Positions 1 through 6,179 of a stretch of 9,490 nt of DNA are shown one piece after another; within the stretch, counting starts at the first letter, position 1; each line of letters begins with the position of its first letter. The position numbers were made by a program, and so were the translations under genes. The DNA comes from Bacilli bacterium (lineage in GTDB: Bacteria > Bacillota_I > Bacilli_A > RFN20 > CAG-826): contig JAEDNC010000030.1 in assembly GCA_016302705.1 (NCBI GenBank), positions 1-9,490 of the forward strand. The letters run 5' to 3'. The notes below the pieces were generated by a model. The model was not told where the DNA came from. It worked only from the letters and a program-made list of their open reading frames with translations, and searched no databases.

Positions 1-42
1 AAAGCATCTGTTATAGACAATGATTCAATAGAGGTAACCCCA

Positions 43-561
43 ATGGTTCCTAAATATTCATATTTATTCGATGAAAAAAATTATACTAAATCTGAAATAT
101 ATGACTTTGTTTTATTCTTAACGCGTGAATCAATTATCGTTAGTGATGCAGCGCTTTTATTCGCCTTTGGACTAGCGTTTGTTGTCATAATGTTTAATAT
201 GACACTTTTCTATGTTTTAATCGCAATATTAGGAGTTATATTCGTTACTATTAATGTTCTCCAATTCTATGTTATCCCTGCTAACTTCTATAAGAAATTG
301 ATCGCTAATAAAGCTCCTGTATCTTTAAAAGTATTTGAAGATCGTGTAGAAGAAATAACATTACTCGCTACAGGAGATGAAGTAACTTATACTTATCCTT
401 TTGGAGAATTGTCTATCAAAGATAAAAAAGATTCAATATATATTAAAGCAATTAACAAAAAAGTAATAATGGGTTGCTTTGTTCGTAAAAGAGAAGAATT
501 AAAAGAAACTTTGGCTTATATTAAAGAAAGAAATACATATTTCAAAAAGAATAGTAAATAA
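43..561 (+). CDS. Small membrane protein with YcxB-like C-terminal domain
   Basis: The 172-residue product has a short polar N-terminus, two adjacent hydrophobic segments at about residues 35-52 and 54-79, and a soluble tail (about 91-165) rich in alternating beta-type residues. The pattern of the tail (VFEDRVEEI..., YPFGELSIKDKKDSIYIKA..., VIMGCFVRKREELKETL) resembles the YcxB-like family: two membrane helices followed by a small PH-like beta domain. The function of that family is not known, and the match is from memory of the pattern only. The start is uncertain. ATG 43 has a GAGGT (31-35) 7 nt upstream and gives a normal family length, but the same frame has no stop back to position 1, so the gene could begin before the window. 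It is separated from pth by a promoter and so is probably not in the pth operon. Confidence 0.6.
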   Translation: MVPKYSYLFDEKNYTKSEIYDFVLFLTRESIIVSDAALLFAFGLAFVVIMFNMTLFYVLIAILGVIFVTINVLQFYVIPANFYKKLIANKAPVSLKVFEDRVEEITLLATGDEVTYTYPFGELSIKDKKDSIYIKAINKKVIMGCFVRKREELKETLAYIKERNTYFKKNSK

Positions 562-562
562 T

Positions 563-580
563 CATTAATATTTATTAATG
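563..580. promoter_or_regulatory. Palindrome upstream of the pth promoter, possible operator
   Basis: CATTAATATTTATTAATG consists of two perfect 8-bp arms around a central TT. It begins 2 nt after the stop of the upstream gene and ends 3 nt before the TG of an extended -10 element, so it covers the place where a -35 box would lie. A repressor or activator site is possible. The sequence is purely A/T apart from its ends, so chance occurrence in this AT-rich DNA is also possible. There is no T-run after it, so it is unlikely to be a terminator. Confidence 0.3.
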
Positions 581-582
581 TT

Positions 583-591
583 TGATATAAT
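583..591 (+). promoter_or_regulatory. Extended -10 promoter for pth operon
   Basis: TGATATAAT is a perfect extended -10 element (TGn followed by TATAAT at 586-591). No good -35 box is seen at 16-18 nt spacing, which is tolerated by extended -10 promoters. Transcription would start near 597-599, only 5-7 nt before the pth ATG at 604, so the transcript would be nearly leaderless. The operon pth-mfd-rqcP-tilS has no other visible promoter between its genes. Confidence 0.6.
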
Positions 592-603
592 AGTGTCGTA
601 GGT

Positions 604-1155
604 ATGAAATTAATTGTTGGTTTAGGAAATCCTGGAAAGAAATATGAACATACTAGACATAACATGGGATTCGATGTTATTGATCTTTTCAGTGAACTCG
701 CTCAAATTGACATCGATAAAGAATCATTTAAAGGGTTAGTGGGTAGAGGCAAAGTTTTTGATGAAGATGTCTTTTTACTCAAACCTCAAACATTTATGAA
801 TCTATCAGGAGAATCAGTTAGAGAAATCGTTTCCTATTTTAAAATTAAAATCGAAGATATTATTGTTATCTATGATGATATGGCTATTGCTCCAGGCAGA
901 ATTAGACTTAGACCAAGCGGTTCTAGCGGTGGACATAACGGTATTCAAAACATCATTGATAATTTAGGAACCAAAGATATTAAACGTATCAGGGTAGGTA
1001 TTGGAGAACCAACCTACAATAGCATTGATTATGTCTTATCAAAACCAAGCAAAGAAGAAAGAGTCTTGATCGATGAAGCGATAGTCGACGCTACTAATGC
1101 GCTAAAGGATATTCTCAAAGATAACTTTGATAAAGCAATGACAAAATATAACTAG
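604..1155 (+). CDS. pth: Peptidyl-tRNA hydrolase
   Basis: Pth cleaves the ester bond between peptide and tRNA in peptidyl-tRNAs that drop off the ribosome, recycling tRNA in the cytoplasm. The 183-residue protein has the normal bacterial length and starts with the family signature: MKLIVGLGNPG, then Y14, and T17-R-H-N-M-G. Expected active-site residues are all present: N9, catalytic H19, M65-N66 in the TFMNLSG loop, D92 in YDDMAIAPG, and N112 in SGGHNG (equivalent to E. coli N10, H20, M67-N68, D93, N114). The ATG at 604 is the only start matching the family N-terminus. No Shine-Dalgarno precedes it (GTCGTAGGT), and with the -10 element at 586-591 translation is probably leaderless or nearly so. 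The TAG stop overlaps the AGGAGG of mfd, so the two genes are likely co-transcribed and translationally coupled. Confidence 0.97.
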   Translation: MKLIVGLGNPGKKYEHTRHNMGFDVIDLFSELAQIDIDKESFKGLVGRGKVFDEDVFLLKPQTFMNLSGESVREIVSYFKIKIEDIIVIYDDMAIAPGRIRLRPSGSSGGHNGIQNIIDNLGTKDIKRIRVGIGEPTYNSIDYVLSKPSKEERVLIDEAIVDATNALKDILKDNFDKAMTKYN

Positions 1156-1159
1156 GAGG
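1154..1159 (+). promoter_or_regulatory. Shine-Dalgarno of mfd that decides its start
   Basis: AGGAGG overlaps the pth stop codon (TAG 1153-1155). The next 7 nt are TAAGTGA, followed by ACG at 1167. The ftsH ribosome site in this window is AGGAGGTAAGCGT then ATG, with the same sequence and the same 7-nt spacing. The only nearby ordinary start, GTG 1163, lies just 3 nt from the AGGAGG and runs into TGA after five codons. The site therefore points to ACG 1167 as the functional mfd start. Confidence 0.7.
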
Positions 1160-1166
1160 TAAGTGA

Positions 1167-4100
1167 ACGAACCTATTTGACCTCATCAAATCGAATAAAG
1201 CGATACCCCCCTTCTTATCAAGAAGTGGGCATTTTGTCGTTAACGATTTAACTGGAATCTCTTTATTAACTGCAACTGCTTTTAAAGAAGAAGGCCAAAA
1301 ATATTTACTTATTGCTTCTAATTTATACAAGGCTCAAAAAATCTATTCTTTACTTAAAACCTTGCTTCCAAAAAACAAGATTTCAATATTCATTAATGAC
1401 GAATTAATAAGAGCAGAAAATCTTTCTTTAAGCAAGGAAATGGCGGCAAATAGAATCTACACTCTAAATGAGGTTTTAAATGGCAAAAACGAAATTATTG
1501 TAGCAAATCTTGCTTCAGTTTTAAGATTTTTGCCTGAAAAACAAGTATTTTTAGATAACACAATTAAGTTTAAAGTCGGTCAAGAAATCGATTTGATCGA
1601 AGTAAAAAAGAAACTTGTTAAAGCTGGATATTTTCAAGTCAATAAAGTTGATCAATCACTTCAATTCGCTTCTAGAGGTGACATCCTCGATATCTATTCT
1701 GTTAACTATGATGATGCGATTAGAATTGAGCTCTTTGGAGATGAGATTGAATCAATTAGATTTTTTGATATTGCCACCCAAACTAGCAAAGATGAAATTA
1801 GTAAAGTAGACATTCTTCCTGCAAATGATTTCCTATTTACTGAAGAGGAGAGTAAGACTGCTGCTGAGATAATTATGTCTCAACTTGAAAAGGATAAAGA
1901 GCATCTATATCCTGCGGATTTTGATAACTTAAGAAATGTGGTAGAAAGCGATATTCAGGACATATTAGAATATAACTATTCTCCTAACCTATATCGTTAT
2001 TATTCTTTAATTAGTAAAAGCAAGACTTCTTTAGTGGATTATTGCTCTGATTATGATGTTGTTTTAGTCGATGAACATGCGCTTAGTGAAAGCGCTCAAT
2101 TAATGAATGAGGAAGCATCAACTTTCCTATATGAATTATTTGAATCTGGAAAGGCTATTTCACATTTATCACTATTTTTTGATTTTGATCGAATTCATTT
2201 TAATAGATCTAGACTTATTAGAACTGCAGTATTACAAAGAGATGAACGTGATATTACATTTAATTGTAAAAATGTTCCTTTTGAGTCAAATAAAGACGTT
2301 GATGCGGTAAATATTATTCGTTCATACACAAATTTAAATTATAAAGTTAATATTTCTCTCGATTCTAAAGAGCAATTAGAAAGTTTAATAGACTTACTTA
2401 ACAGTGAGAATATACCATTTGAAATGGTTGATGCTTTCTCTTTGCCTTCAAAAAGACAAGTTGGTTTAGCCATTTCTTCTTTGCCATTAGGATTCGTTCT
2501 TGATGATGAAAAAGTGGTTTTCTTGACCAGTAAAGAGCTCTTTAATCATAAAATTAGAGTTACTAGATTTGATAATAGATTTAAAGAAGCCACCATTATT
2601 AGAAATGGAGAAGACCTTTCTCCTGGTGATTATGTTGTTCATGAATATCAAGGTATTGGTGAATTCTTAGAATTACAAACATTAGAAGTTGAAGGAAAAC
2701 ATCAAGACTACTTAAAGATTGCGTATTTTGGAGGAGAAATCTTATACGTTCCTCTTAATCAATTATCTTTAATTAGAAAATATATTGGTAAAGAAGGCGT
2801 TAGACCTCGTTTATCCCATTTGCACACAAAAGATTGGGAAAAACAAAAAGAAAAGATTAAAAAGAGAATCCATGATTTAGCGGAACGCTTATTTAATCTT
2901 TATGTTGAAAGAAGTAAAATCCAAGGATTTGCATTCCAAAAAGACGATGAATTCCAAAAAGCTTTTGAAGATAGCTGTGAATTTGAACTTACCAAAGACC
3001 AAGAAAGGTCATTAAATGAGATTAAAGCAGATATGGAAAGTACTCATCCAATGGATCGTTTATTATGTGGTGATGTTGGATTTGGTAAAACAGAAGTGGC
3101 CTTTAGAGCCATCTTTAAGGCTATTAATTCAGGCAAGCAAGTTGCTCTATTATGTCCAACTACATTATTAGCAAGACAACATTTTGAAAATGCTTTAGAA
3201 AGATTTGCAGGATTTGATATTAAAGTCGCAATATTCTCTAGATTAGTACCTGAAAGAAAACAAAAAGAATATATCAAGGGAGTTCAAGAGGGAAAAATCC
3301 ATCTTATTATTGGAACTCATAGATTACTTTCTAACGATATTATCTATAAAGATTTAGGCTTATTAGTAGTGGATGAAGAGCAAAGATTTGGTGTTGAACA
3401 AAAAGAAAAAATAAAAGAACTCAAAAACAACATTGATGTTTTAACCTTAAGTGCAACTCCAATTCCTAGAACATTACAAATCTCTTTATTAGGAGTTAGA
3501 AGTTTATCTCAAATCAATACTCCTCCTACGGAGAGAATGCCAATCCAAACTTATGTCACTCCTTTTAGAGCAGATATTGTAAAAGAATTAATTCAAAGAG
3601 AATTAGGAAGAGAAGGACAAGTGTTCTATCTTCATAACAACATTGAAACAATTTATGAAATTGCAAATAGATTAAAGAAGCAACTTCCAGAGGCTACTAT
3701 TGCAGTAGCACATGGAAAGATGACTAAAAACGATATCGAAGATGTCATGATTAAGTTCTATAGTGGAGAAGTTCAAGTTTTAGTGTGTACTTCAATTATT
3801 GAAAACGGAATTGATGTTCCTAACGCGAATATGATTATTGTTGATGATAGCGATCATTATGGTTTATCCCAACTATATCAAATCAAAGGTCGTGTCGGTC
3901 GAGGAAATCGTATTGCCTACGCTTATTTAATGTATAACGGAAATAAAGCTTTAAAGGAAGATGCGCAAAAAAGACTGAGAACCCTACAGGAATTTACTGC
4001 TTTAGGTAGTGGATATCGCATTGCTCAAAGAGATTTAATGATTAGAGGAGCAGGTGATATTTTAGGGCCAGAACAAGCAGGCTTTATTGACTCAATTGGA

Positions 4101-4649
4101 TTAGATATGTATATCAAATTATTAAATGAGGCAGTAAAAGAACAATCTGGACAAGTAGAAGTTGAACCACCTCAATATAACTTAAATCTTGGTGTAAACT
4201 TTGATGCTTATATTCCAAAGGAATATGCGAATGATAGCGATAAGATTGAACTCTATCAAGAAATAATGACGGCTTCTACAAATGAAAGCTTAATGAAAAT
4301 TAAAGCAAAGACTAGAGATATATATGGAAAGCTTCCAGTAGAAGTGGAACAACTATTCTTAAAAAGAGATATCGATTTAATGGTCAAAGAATGTGATATT
4401 AGAGATGTTAAAGAGACCAAATATAATATTGAGATTAATCTAGGAGATAATTTCATTCATATTAAAGGCATAGGGAATATCTTATTTGAAGCATTAATCC
4501 CATATTTATCAATCATTAAGATTAGTTATGTGAATCGTAAATTTAAAATCGTCATGGTTAAAAAACAAAATTGGTTAATTGATTTTGAGAATATATTAAA
4601 ATCATTAGTAGGTGTTATTAGAACTAATAAGGTGATAGAAGAAGCATGA
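1167..4649 (+). CDS. mfd: Transcription-repair coupling factor Mfd, probable ACG start
   Basis: Mfd is an ATP-driven DNA translocase that removes RNA polymerase stalled at lesions and recruits UvrA. Read from ACG 1167 the protein has 1160 residues, close to B. subtilis Mfd (about 1177). Parts in order: UvrB-like N-terminal module (LLIASNLYKAQKIYSLL at 47-63, as in other Mfd proteins); RNA-polymerase-interacting domain (about 465-565, with LSPGDYVVHEYQGIG from 484); Walker A GDVGFGKTE 635-643; DEEQ 736-739; SATPIPRTL; helicase motif VI GRVGRG 908-913; the translocation motif RDLMIRGAGDILG 955-967; and a C-terminal autoinhibitory domain. A conventional caller would start at TTG 1362, losing 65 conserved residues and leaving 207 nt after pth apparently empty. 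The reading frame is closed upstream by TGA 1164 and has no ATG, GTG or TTG before 1362. The ACG may be a true rare start, a point mutation of ATG, or a base error. The last codons overlap rqcP (ATGA). Confidence 0.93.
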   Translation, partial: TNLFDLIKSNKAIPPFLSRSGHFVVNDLTGISLLTATAFKEEGQKYLLIASNLYKAQKIYSLLKTLLPKNKISIFINDELIRAENLSLSKEMAANRIYTLNEVLNGKNEIIVANLASVLRFLPEKQVFLDNTIKFKVGQEIDLIEVKKKLVKAGYFQVNKVDQSLQFASRGDILDIYSVNYDDAIRIELFGDEIESIRFFDIATQTSKDEISKVDILPANDFLFTEEESKTAAEIIMSQLEKDKEHLYPADFDNLRNVVESDIQDILEYNYSPNLYRYYSLISKSKTSLVDYCSDYDVVLVDEHALSESAQLMNEEASTFLYELFESGKAISHLSLFFDFDRIHFNRSRLIRTAVLQRDERDITFNCKNVPFESNKDVDAVNIIRSYTNLNYKVNISLDSKEQLESLIDLLNSENIPFEMVDAFSLPSKRQVGLAISSLPLGFVLDDEKVVFLTSKELFNHKIRVTRFDNRFKEATIIRNGEDLSPGDYVVHEYQGIGEFLELQTLEVEGKHQDYLKIAYFGGEILYVPLNQLSLIRKYIGKEGVRPRLSHLHTKDWEKQKEKIKKRIHDLAERLFNLYVERSKIQGFAFQKDDEFQKAFEDSCEFELTKDQERSLNEIKADMESTHPMDRLLCGDVGFGKTEVAFRAIFKAINSGKQVALLCPTTLLARQHFENALERFAGFDIKVAIFSRLVPERKQKEYIKGVQEGKIHLIIGTHRLLSNDIIYKDLGLLVVDEEQRFGVEQKEKIKELKNNIDVLTLSATPIPRTLQISLLGVRSLSQINTPPTERMPIQTYVTPFRADIVKELIQRELGREGQVFYLHNNIETIYEIANRLKKQLPEATIAVAHGKMTKNDIEDVMIKFYSGEVQVLVCTSIIENGIDVPNANMIIVDDSDHYGLSQLYQIKGRVGRGNRIAYAYLMYNGNKALKEDAQKRLRTLQEFTALGSGYRIAQRDLMIRGAGDILGPEQAGFIDSIGLDMYIKLLNEAVKEQSGQVEVEPPQYNLNLGVNFDAYIPKEYANDSDKIELYQEIMTASTNESLMKIKAKTRDIYGKLPVEVEQLFLKRDIDLMVKECDIRDVKETKYNIEINLGDNFIHIKGIGNILFEALIPYLSIIKISYVNRKFKIVMVKKQNWLIDFENILKSLVGVIRTNKVIEEA
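1207..1229 (+). other. Hairpin in the 5' coding end of mfd
   Basis: CCCcCTTCTT, loop ATC, AAGAAGtGGG forms nine base pairs with one C/T mismatch, followed by CATTTTG. It is unusually GC-rich for this DNA and includes a run of six C (1206-1211). It lies 40 nt after the proposed ACG start. It could act as an attenuator or pause hairpin between pth and mfd, but the T-run is short and the segment encodes in-frame Mfd residues, so a purely coding origin is possible. Confidence 0.35.
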
Positions 4650-4882
4650 GAATCGACTTATTTTTAAAAGAAGCAAGAATCATTAAAAGAAGAACAATCG
4701 CTAAAGAATATTGTCTTAGGGGTTTAGTTTTAATCAATAAAAAAGAAGCAAAACCAAGTAGTGAAGTTAAGGATGGAGACATCGTTAATATCACCTTTGG
4801 AGATAAGAAATTTGATATAAGAGTCAAGATTGAAGTTGTAGGTAAAAAAGAAAGAGCATCCTATGAAAGAATTGAATCTTGA
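4646..4882 (+). CDS. rqcP: S4-domain RNA-binding protein RqcP (YabO family)
   Basis: The 78-residue protein is essentially a single S4 RNA-binding domain. It matches B. subtilis YabO/RqcP (86 aa) along its whole length: MRIDLFLKEARIIKRR at 1-16, then AKE, the G-x-V-x-I-N turn, AKPSSEVKDGD and FG. RqcP stabilises P-site tRNA on the obstructed 50S subunit while RqcH adds an alanine tail to the stalled nascent chain; Arg2 and Arg16, which contact RNA in the Bacillus protein as I recall, are both present. The ATG overlaps the mfd TGA as ATGA, typical of translational coupling. The position between mfd and tilS agrees with the Bacillus order once yabP, yabQ and divIC are removed. HslR-type S4 proteins are the alternative, but length and context favour RqcP. 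Confidence 0.9.
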   Translation: MRIDLFLKEARIIKRRTIAKEYCLRGLVLINKKEAKPSSEVKDGDIVNITFGDKKFDIRVKIEVVGKKERASYERIES

Positions 4883-6077
4883 TAAAAGCAAAAAATATCT
4901 ACTCGCTTGTTCATTTGGACCAGACTCAATGGCGCTTTTTCATGCCCTTAAAAGTCAAGGCTATTATTTTGAATGTGCGATCGTTAATTATTACATTAGA
5001 GAAGAGTCAACTTCTGAAGTGAATGGCTTACTTGAATATGCGAATAAAAACAACATTAAGGTTCATGTGCATGAATGCGAAAGAAATAATAAGAACAAGA
5101 GCGAAGCTAAGTGTCGAGAAATTAGATATGATTTCTTTAGCAGATTATATAAAGAAAATAAGTATGACGCTTTACTAGTCGCTCATCACGAAGATGATCT
5201 ATTAGAAACGTATTTAATGCAAAAAAGACGACAAAACTGCCCAAATTATTTTGGAATTTCTCAAAAAACTGTTATTAAAGGGATGATGGTTATTAGACCA
5301 TTATTAAGTTTCAACAAGAAGGAATTAGAAGAATATTGCATCAAGAATCACGTCCCTTTTGCGATTGATAAAACCAACTTTGACACTTCAATTTTAAGGA
5401 ACAAAATTAGGCATGAAGTTATTGCTAAAATGTCTAATGAAGATAGGAAAAATTTACTTAAAGAAATTGATATTAAAAATGATGAACTAAGCAATATCCT
5501 TTCTTCTATTGATTTAAAGAAAATTAATAGTGTCTCTTATCTAACTTTATTAGATGAAATTAGCTTAAAATACGCGCTTAATATTTTAGTTAGAAAAGTT
5601 AAGGAATCATACTATTTATCTAAAGAAAATGTAGGTGAAATTAAAAAGGCGCTTTTAAGCTGTAAACCGAACATTACTTTTGATGTAAAAAGAGGTATTC
5701 TTTTTGTAAAAGCGTATGACAATGTTGAACTAATTAGAAGCGTTGAATATGATACTTCTTATTTCTATTCATTAGTAGAACCAGGGAAATTAGATACACC
5801 ATTCTTTTATCTAGATTTTTCAGAAAATAGCAGTAATCGAAATGTCAAAATTGAAGATTATCCAATCGTTATTAGAAACGCTTTAGGTAGTGATGAAGTT
5901 TATATAAAAGGATATAAAGTTTCAGTTAGGAGATTATTCATCGACTGGAAAATGCCGTTTAAGTTAAGAAAAAGATGGCCAATCATCGTTGATAAAAACG
6001 GAACCCCATTATATATTCCTCGTTATCAAAAAGACTTTACGCCAACTTCGGATTCTAACTTTTACGTAAAATACTAA
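4863..6077 (+). CDS. tilS: tRNA(Ile)-lysidine synthetase TilS
   Basis: TilS adds lysine to C34 of tRNA-Ile(CAU) using ATP, so that the tRNA reads AUA as isoleucine. The 404-residue protein has the N-type ATP pyrophosphatase fold: the PP-loop at residues 17-22 reads SFGPDS instead of the usual SGGxDS. It is followed by IVNYYIREES (39-48; usually VNHxLR), AHHEDDLLET (107-116), IRPLL (144-148) and the D-x-T/S-N...RNKIRH stretch (169-184). A C-terminal substrate-binding domain is present (VRRLFIDWKMPFKLRKRWPI at 355-374, ending near IPRY), so this is the long TilS type and appears complete. The ATG overlaps the last 20 nt of rqcP in another frame, consistent with coupled translation; only a weak purine stretch lies upstream. 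It is the last gene of the pth operon. Confidence 0.95.
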   Translation: MKELNLDKSKKYLLACSFGPDSMALFHALKSQGYYFECAIVNYYIREESTSEVNGLLEYANKNNIKVHVHECERNNKNKSEAKCREIRYDFFSRLYKENKYDALLVAHHEDDLLETYLMQKRRQNCPNYFGISQKTVIKGMMVIRPLLSFNKKELEEYCIKNHVPFAIDKTNFDTSILRNKIRHEVIAKMSNEDRKNLLKEIDIKNDELSNILSSIDLKKINSVSYLTLLDEISLKYALNILVRKVKESYYLSKENVGEIKKALLSCKPNITFDVKRGILFVKAYDNVELIRSVEYDTSYFYSLVEPGKLDTPFFYLDFSENSSNRNVKIEDYPIVIRNALGSDEVYIKGYKVSVRRLFIDWKMPFKLRKRWPIIVDKNGTPLYIPRYQKDFTPTSDSNFYVKY

Positions 6078-6082
6078 CAAAC

Positions 6083-6105
6083 CACATTAAATGTGTTTTG
6101 CTTTT
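6083..6105 (+). terminator. Weak terminator-like hairpin after tilS
   Basis: CACAT, loop TAA, ATGTG (6083-6095) is followed by TTTTGCTTTT. It is placed 5 nt after the tilS stop, where a terminator would be expected. The stem is short and poor in GC, so termination may be inefficient, letting some transcription run on into ftsH. Confidence 0.4.
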
Positions 6106-6130
6106 CAATAGAGTGAAAAACTAATATAAT
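6102..6130 (+). promoter_or_regulatory. Sigma-A-type promoter of ftsH
   Basis: TTTTCA (6102-6107, four of six matches to TTGACA) and a perfect TATAAT (6125-6130) are separated by 17 nt. Transcription would begin near 6137, giving a leader of about 43 nt before the ftsH ATG. The -35 box overlaps the T-run of the preceding hairpin. Confidence 0.7.
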
Positions 6131-6134
6131 CTTT

Positions 6135-6152
6135 ATATCAAATATTTGATAT
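6135..6152. promoter_or_regulatory. Perfect palindrome at the ftsH start of transcription, candidate operator
   Basis: ATATCAAATATTTGATAT is a perfect 18-bp palindrome without any spacer. It begins 4 nt after the -10 box and covers the expected transcription start, the classic place for a repressor site. It does not match CIRCE (HrcA) or the direct-repeat CtsR box, so the regulator is unknown. In RNA it could also form a short 5' hairpin. Confidence 0.45.
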
Positions 6153-6179
6153 CGTACAAAACACTTAGGAGGTAAGCGT

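Noticed and set aside
1115..1330. Minus-strand reading frame across the pth-mfd junction
   Set aside because: It is antisense to the conserved Mfd N-terminus and the pth end, has no recognisable family, and is explained as a shadow of coding sequence.
4647..4885. Mycoplasma code with UGA as Trp
   Set aside because: The TGA stops of mfd and rqcP are each followed soon by TAA in frame, so they do not decide it. However, conserved Trp codons throughout are TGG and there is no in-frame TGA in any gene. Reading TGA 1164 as Trp also supplies no start for mfd.
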